A DNA stretch of 64,000 nucleotides from Halovivax limisalsi (GTDB lineage Archaea; Halobacteriota; Halobacteria; Halobacteriales; Natrialbaceae): positions 62,001-126,000 of the forward strand of contig NZ_CP095757.1 in the NCBI RefSeq assembly GCF_023093535.1. The letters are read 5' to 3'. Position 1 is the first letter of the stretch, and each line of letters starts with the position of its first letter. The translations under genes and the position numbers were made by a program. The notes beneath the pieces are model-generated. The model worked only from the letters and a program-made list of their open reading frames with translations, did not search any database and was not told the DNA's origin. Positions 60,344 to 64,000 of this stretch are shown here, one piece after another.

Positions 60344-62086
60344 GCTTCAATCCCACCAGATCCGTCTGAAACTCCAGCGATCTTCATCGTCGTAATCCGA
60401 TGGGGTGCCCGCTTCAACCCTAAAGGATCATTCTGGAACTCCTACCAGACGGACGAGAGCGCCGGTTGCGGGATGCTTCAACCCTACAAAGGTCCTTCTG
60501 GAACTGTGACATTAGTCAGTTTGGTGTCGGTTCCCGCAATGCTTCAACCCTACAAAGGTCCTTCTGGAACGAGTAGTGGCCGCTCAATCTCGACTTGTTC
60601 CTGTATCGGCTTCAACCCTACAAAGGTCCTTCTGGAACTTTCTTCCTCGCTATTCTTGGCAAGACGCTCATCAATGCTTCAACCCTACAAAGGTCCTTCT
60701 GGAACCGAGGAGGTCGATCGCGATGTCTGAGGGCGGCTTCAACCCTACAAAGGTCCTTCTGGAACAGGCCGCCTGGAGGACGTCATCAACCATAGTGAGG
60801 TTGCTTCAACCCTACAAAGGTCCTTCTGGAACTCGCCGGTGTACAGCCGGCCGGTCGACTGGTGGACGCTTCAACCCTACAAAGGTCCTTCTGGAACCCA
60901 GGGCGAAGTCGCGATCCTGCTGGTCCGAGTTGGAGCTTCAACCCTACAAAGGTCCTTCTGGAACCGCGGCGGCGCTCGCCTCGAACGGCGGCGACTCCGC
61001 TTCAACCCTACAAAGGTCCTTCTGGAACCGTCTCCGTCGTCGCTGCCGTCCTGATACTGCTGCTGGCTTCAACCCTACAAAGGTCCTTCTGGAACGATGA
61101 TCGGCTCGGCGTTGTAGTCGTTCCGCGACGCGCTTCAACCCTACAAAGGTCCTTCTGGAACCGGCTTCGCGGTGAGTCGACGTCGTCGAACCCCGGCGCT
61201 TCAACCCTACAAAGGTCCTTCTGGAACGGGATCTCGACCGTCCCTTCCAGCGCCTCCATCATGCTTCAACCCTACAAAGGTCCTTCTGGAACCTCGGAGA
61301 TCGCGTAAACCCCGACGAAGAGGATGACCGCTTCAACCCTACAAAGGTCCTTCTGGAACTCGATCAGGGTGGTCGGCCCGGTCTGTCGCTCGGCGCAGCT
61401 TCAACCCTACAAAGGTCCTTCTGGAACCGTTCTGTTCCTCCTTCTCGCGGATCTCTCGGGCTGCTTCAACCCTACAAAGGTCCTTCTGGAACGCTCCACC
61501 ACGTCGAAGACCTCGAGCCGAATAACGAGCTTCAACCCTACAAAGGTCCTTCTGGAACCTTCTCGTTGACTACGACGTCTGCAGCGGCGGAGTCAGCTTC
61601 AACCCTACAAAGGTCCTTCTGGAACGGCCGGTCCGAATGGATGCGTCTGACCTGCAGCATCGCTTCAACCCTACAAAGGTCCTTCTGGAACCATCGATCG
61701 CATAGAGGTAGTTATCGTTCGATCCGACGCTTCAACCCTACAAAGGTCCTTCTGGAACTCGAGATGGCGAAAGATAGGCCAGTCTCCACCGCGCTTCAAC
61801 CCTACAAAGGTCCTTCTGGAACAGCCGGGATATCCTTCGCGAGCGATTCGTCGATAATCCGCTTCAACCCTACAAAGGTCCTTCTGGAACGTGGCTGCAA
61901 GGGTTGGGTTGCAGCAACTCGGATACGCTTCAACCCTACAAAGGTCCTTCTGGAACAACATCTCGTCCGCCGGGTCCTGGCTTGGTGCGGCGCTTCAACC
62001 CTACAAAGGTCCTTCTGGAACTCGGACCGCGCTCGAAGAGCAGGGCCACGAACTGAGCTTCAACCCTACAAAGGTCCTTCTGGAAC
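60344..62086 (-). CRISPR. CRISPR array, 27 repeats (25 identical plus 2 degenerate), type I-B
   Basis: Twenty-five 30-bp repeats are identical at 60475, 60541, 60609, 60676, 60736, 60803, 60868, 60935, 60999, 61066, 61132, 61198, 61263, 61330, 61398, 61463, 61529, 61596, 61662, 61729, 61793, 61861, 61927, 61992 and 62057. On the crRNA strand they begin GTTCCAGAAGG and end GTTGAAGC. Two degenerate copies at 60411 (29 bp) and 60344 mark the distal end. Spacers are mostly 34-38 bp, with one of 30 bp at 60706-60735. The 3' GTTGAAGC end resembles known haloarchaeal type I-B repeats. The cas1 and cas2 genes lie at the other end, so the leader is on the right and transcription runs on the minus strand. 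Confidence 0.97.
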
Positions 62087-62187
62087 CATGGCCGATATCG
62101 GGCCATATACCTCTCTATAGGCGGATTTCACATCAAGGTTTTCGTCGACCCGCAATAGTGTGTCAACCCCCGGGGGGTCGACGAAAC
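62087..62187 (-). promoter_or_regulatory. CRISPR leader with 12-bp inverted repeat
   Basis: This is the A/T-rich stretch between the youngest repeat and cas2. It contains perfect 12-bp arms TTTCGTCGACCC (62140-62151) and GGGTCGACGAAA (62175-62186), separated by 23 bp that include a CCCCCGGGGGG palindrome. The arms could be a Cas1-Cas2 or regulator binding site. Confidence 0.65.
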
Positions 62188-62448
62188 TTACGTGAACTTA
62201 CTTCCTGGTTCGTCTGCGTCACCGAGAACAGTGCACTCCACTGAGGCAGATACATTTGATTCGAAGATGTAGACCGAGTCGTCCGAGTCGAGGACGTTAT
62301 GGATTTCGTTCTGGATTGTGACGAGTTGCCCCTCTGTGATGTCGCCGTAGAACACAGAGTACTGAATGTGTTCTAAATGTTTTCGTAGGAGCTTTCGGTA
62401 AATCCGCGTCCGTTTCGCCGGCACGTCGTACGTGACGAGGACGAACAT
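62188..62448 (-). CDS. cas2: Cas2, CRISPR adaptation protein
   Basis: This 86-residue Cas2 starts MFVLVTYDVPAKRTRIYRKL, with the conserved Asp of the ferredoxin-like fold in the first strand. It continues HIQYSVFYGDITEG, as is usual for the family. Cas2 dimers bridge Cas1 during spacer integration. ATG 62448 is correct because a longer frame upstream overlaps cas1 and is Arg/Pro-rich. It follows cas1 with a 2-nt gap and lies next to the array leader, the standard position for an adaptation operon. Confidence 0.94.
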   Translation of the reverse strand: MFVLVTYDVPAKRTRIYRKLLRKHLEHIQYSVFYGDITEGQLVTIQNEIHNVLDSDDSVYIFESNVSASVECTVLGDADEPGSKFT

Positions 62449-62450
62449 CG

Positions 62451-63446
62451 TCACCACCACCGCTCCGTGGGCCGGTACGGCTCGCCGGCGAGGACGTGTT
62501 TCTTTAGCGAATACACGTCGGTTTGGACTAAAGTCTTGTAACTCACCTTCCGTTTCAATCTCGGGTGCTTCACGGTCTGATCGAGCAGTTGTTCGTAGAC
62601 TTCCAGTACGGTCAACCGACCATCCTCGTTCAACAGGCATCCCTCGAGTTCCCGCTCGAAGTCGTCAATCCCTAACTGCTGCCGATTGATGACTCTAAAC
62701 ATCACCCGGTCCGCAAGAATTGGTTTGAATATGTCTGCCAGGTCTAACGACAGGGTGAATCGTCTATCTCCGGGTTGGTGAACGTAGCCGACGGTGGGAT
62801 CGAGCGCGGTATTTCGAATCGCGGAGACGCAGGTCGTGTATACCATCGCATTGAGAAACGAAATGAGAGCATTGGCTTCGTTCGACGGCGGATTGTACTC
62901 CCGTCGCGTCAGTTCGAACGGATCTCTGAGAATGTCGTCGAAACAGCCGTAATACGCTTTACGCGCCGTCGCCTCGACACCGAGAAGTTCCTCTACGTCA
63001 CTGACGGCGCTTACTCGCTTGCGTTGTTGGTCGAGCGTCTGAATCTCCGGGCCAAAGTCGTGATCACGAGTATGGTAATACCTGAGATTCGCACGCATAT
63101 TGTGAATACTCGCCTCGATCATCGACCGAGCAATCCGCATACGGCGCTCGTCGTCATCGTATGCGCGAACCTGCTCGACTACCGTGTTCCCTGACTGGTG
63201 CTGTCGCTTCGGTAGATAGGATCCTTTGTAGTAATCCTTCCAGCCGAAAATGTGGACCGCCGTCCCGTGTTCGTTGAGTAACCCGAGTGCCCGGGTGTTG
63301 AAATCAATCTGGCCGTGCAGGTAGATCGTTCCGACGCTCTCGACCGGGAGATACTTCGTTTCGCCATCGAGGGTATCGATCCTGAGCGTGTCTTCGCTGC
63401 GCGACAATTCGCCGTCGGCAAAGATGTGGTGGTTATCCTGTGGCAT
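62451..63446 (-). CDS. cas1: Cas1 integrase (type I-B)
   Basis: This 331-residue Cas1 is the metal-dependent integrase that inserts new spacers. The metal ligands match the family: Glu158 (LGVEATARKAYY), His223 (GYVHQPGD) and an acidic residue at 238 (LSLDLADIF). The N-terminal beta domain (about 1-85) includes YKGSYLPK. The length is typical of subtype I-B enzymes. It is flanked by cas4 (3 bp upstream) and cas2 (2 bp downstream), all on the minus strand, so cas4-cas1-cas2 form one operon next to the array. Confidence 0.96.
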   Translation of the reverse strand: MPQDNHHIFADGELSRSEDTLRIDTLDGETKYLPVESVGTIYLHGQIDFNTRALGLLNEHGTAVHIFGWKDYYKGSYLPKRQHQSGNTVVEQVRAYDDDERRMRIARSMIEASIHNMRANLRYYHTRDHDFGPEIQTLDQQRKRVSAVSDVEELLGVEATARKAYYGCFDDILRDPFELTRREYNPPSNEANALISFLNAMVYTTCVSAIRNTALDPTVGYVHQPGDRRFTLSLDLADIFKPILADRVMFRVINRQQLGIDDFERELEGCLLNEDGRLTVLEVYEQLLDQTVKHPRLKRKVSYKTLVQTDVYSLKKHVLAGEPYRPTERWW

Positions 63447-63449
63447 GGG

Positions 63450-64000
63450 TTACAACCAGCAGATGTCCTGGTAGAGACACGAGTCGCAGTACGGTTTCTT
63501 CTCGAGGGGTGGTGGACTATCAGACTCCACGACGTCGATAATTCCGTCGAGGGTTTCCTCGACGCTGATGGCGGTGTCCTCGGTCAACTCCACCTGCTCG
63601 CGGGAACGTTCACGCGGATACGCCAATACACCCGACTTCTCGACGCCGTGGATCCGGTCCAGATACCAGAGATAGTACAGCAGTTGCATTCGCGGCGGTT
63701 TCTCCAGCGACGAGGAGACCTTCACTTCCATCACGTCGCCGTCGTCGAGTACGTCCAAGGCGATGCGACCGTCGATCGAAAACGATCGGCGACTGTCCCG
63801 GTAGCTCGTCTCATCGGTATAGCTTCCTCGTTGGATATTTGGCGTGCTTCTATCGATGTCGATACCCCTGGACATGAACCAGAGTTCTCGCCGGCAGACG
63901 TGATAGTACTGGACCATCAACCCGGTGATCCGGACGGGCGGTTCACGGTGCGGATTCCGTTCGCTATCGATGAGATCGTCGATCCGACTCTTCTTCGAAT
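63450..64000 (-). CDS. cas4: Cas4 nuclease, N-terminus beyond window
   Basis: The visible 182 or so C-terminal residues contain the Cas4 signature. One Cys sits in YYHVCRRELWF and three in the final YCDSCLYQDICWL, which together bind a 4Fe-4S cluster. A RecB-like nuclease core lies between them, with DGRIALDVLDDGDVMEVKVSSS providing the acidic and Lys catalytic residues. The reading frame continues upstream through the right edge of the window, so the start is not seen. Cas4 trims pre-spacers and selects PAMs with Cas1-Cas2. The interference genes are expected further right. Confidence 0.93.
   Translation of the reverse strand, partial: SKKSRIDDLIDSERNPHREPPVRITGLMVQYYHVCRRELWFMSRGIDIDRSTPNIQRGSYTDETSYRDSRRSFSIDGRIALDVLDDGDVMEVKVSSSLEKPPRMQLLYYLWYLDRIHGVEKSGVLAYPRERSREQVELTEDTAISVEETLDGIIDVVESDSPPPLEKKPYCDSCLYQDICWL

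Noticed and set aside
60278-62244. Open frames of 60-180 codons running through the CRISPR array
   Set aside because: They are periodic translations of the 30-bp repeat with unrelated spacers and cannot be genes.

Overview
The window is chromosomal DNA of a halophilic archaeon (class Halobacteria). The GC content is high, the proteins are very acidic, and the gene set is archaeal: class I lysyl-tRNA synthetase, archaeal UMP kinase, RadA, NMD3, a TYW2/Trm5-like enzyme and a PitA-type chlorite-dismutase fusion. I cannot fix the genus from sequence alone.

Layout. 1-14.4 kb is ordinary haloarchaeal core: a site-2 protease, lysS and pyrH; a PadR regulator divergent from pitA; an AhpD-like peroxidase; a PHP phosphoesterase; several small DUF proteins; a YkgJ-type cysteine-cluster protein; a tRNA-like gene; and an XPD/Rad3-like helicase. 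14.5-50.6 kb is a 36-kb island with every gene on the minus strand. 50.9-60.3 kb returns to core genes (TYW2/Trm5-like enzyme, nmd3, htpX, a GT2 glycosyltransferase, a PspAB-like protein, radA, a SufU-type scaffold). 60.3-64 kb is a CRISPR array of 27 repeats followed by cas2, cas1 and the end of cas4 on the minus strand.

The island is the notable content. It encodes what looks like an archaeal, cellulosome-like complex built from proteases instead of glycoside hydrolases. Five surface-type proteins carry cohesin modules (20 in total): one giant scaffoldin with 14, one with three, and three with one each. Four of the five end in a PGF-CTERM-like sorting tail and one ends in a transmembrane segment. 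Opposite them are eight secreted subtilisin-like (S8) serine proteases and one non-enzymatic adaptor, each ending in a dockerin module with two EF-hand-like calcium loops and two flanking cysteines. None of the proteases has its own membrane anchor, so dockerin-cohesin docking is the obvious way to hold them at the cell surface. Several dockerin proteins also contain cohesins, which would allow branching or chaining. One protease has lost its oxyanion-hole Asn and may be a pseudo-enzyme.

Most island genes have their own AT-rich core promoter. Six of the protease and adaptor genes have a short hairpin of variable sequence placed about 25 bp downstream of the TATA-like box, that is, at the predicted mRNA 5' end and 10-20 nt before the start codon. 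Near-identical 1.2-kb tracts in two neighbouring proteases, a truncated cohesin-dockerin remnant and a four-module super-repeat in the scaffoldin show that the locus grows by duplication and recombination.
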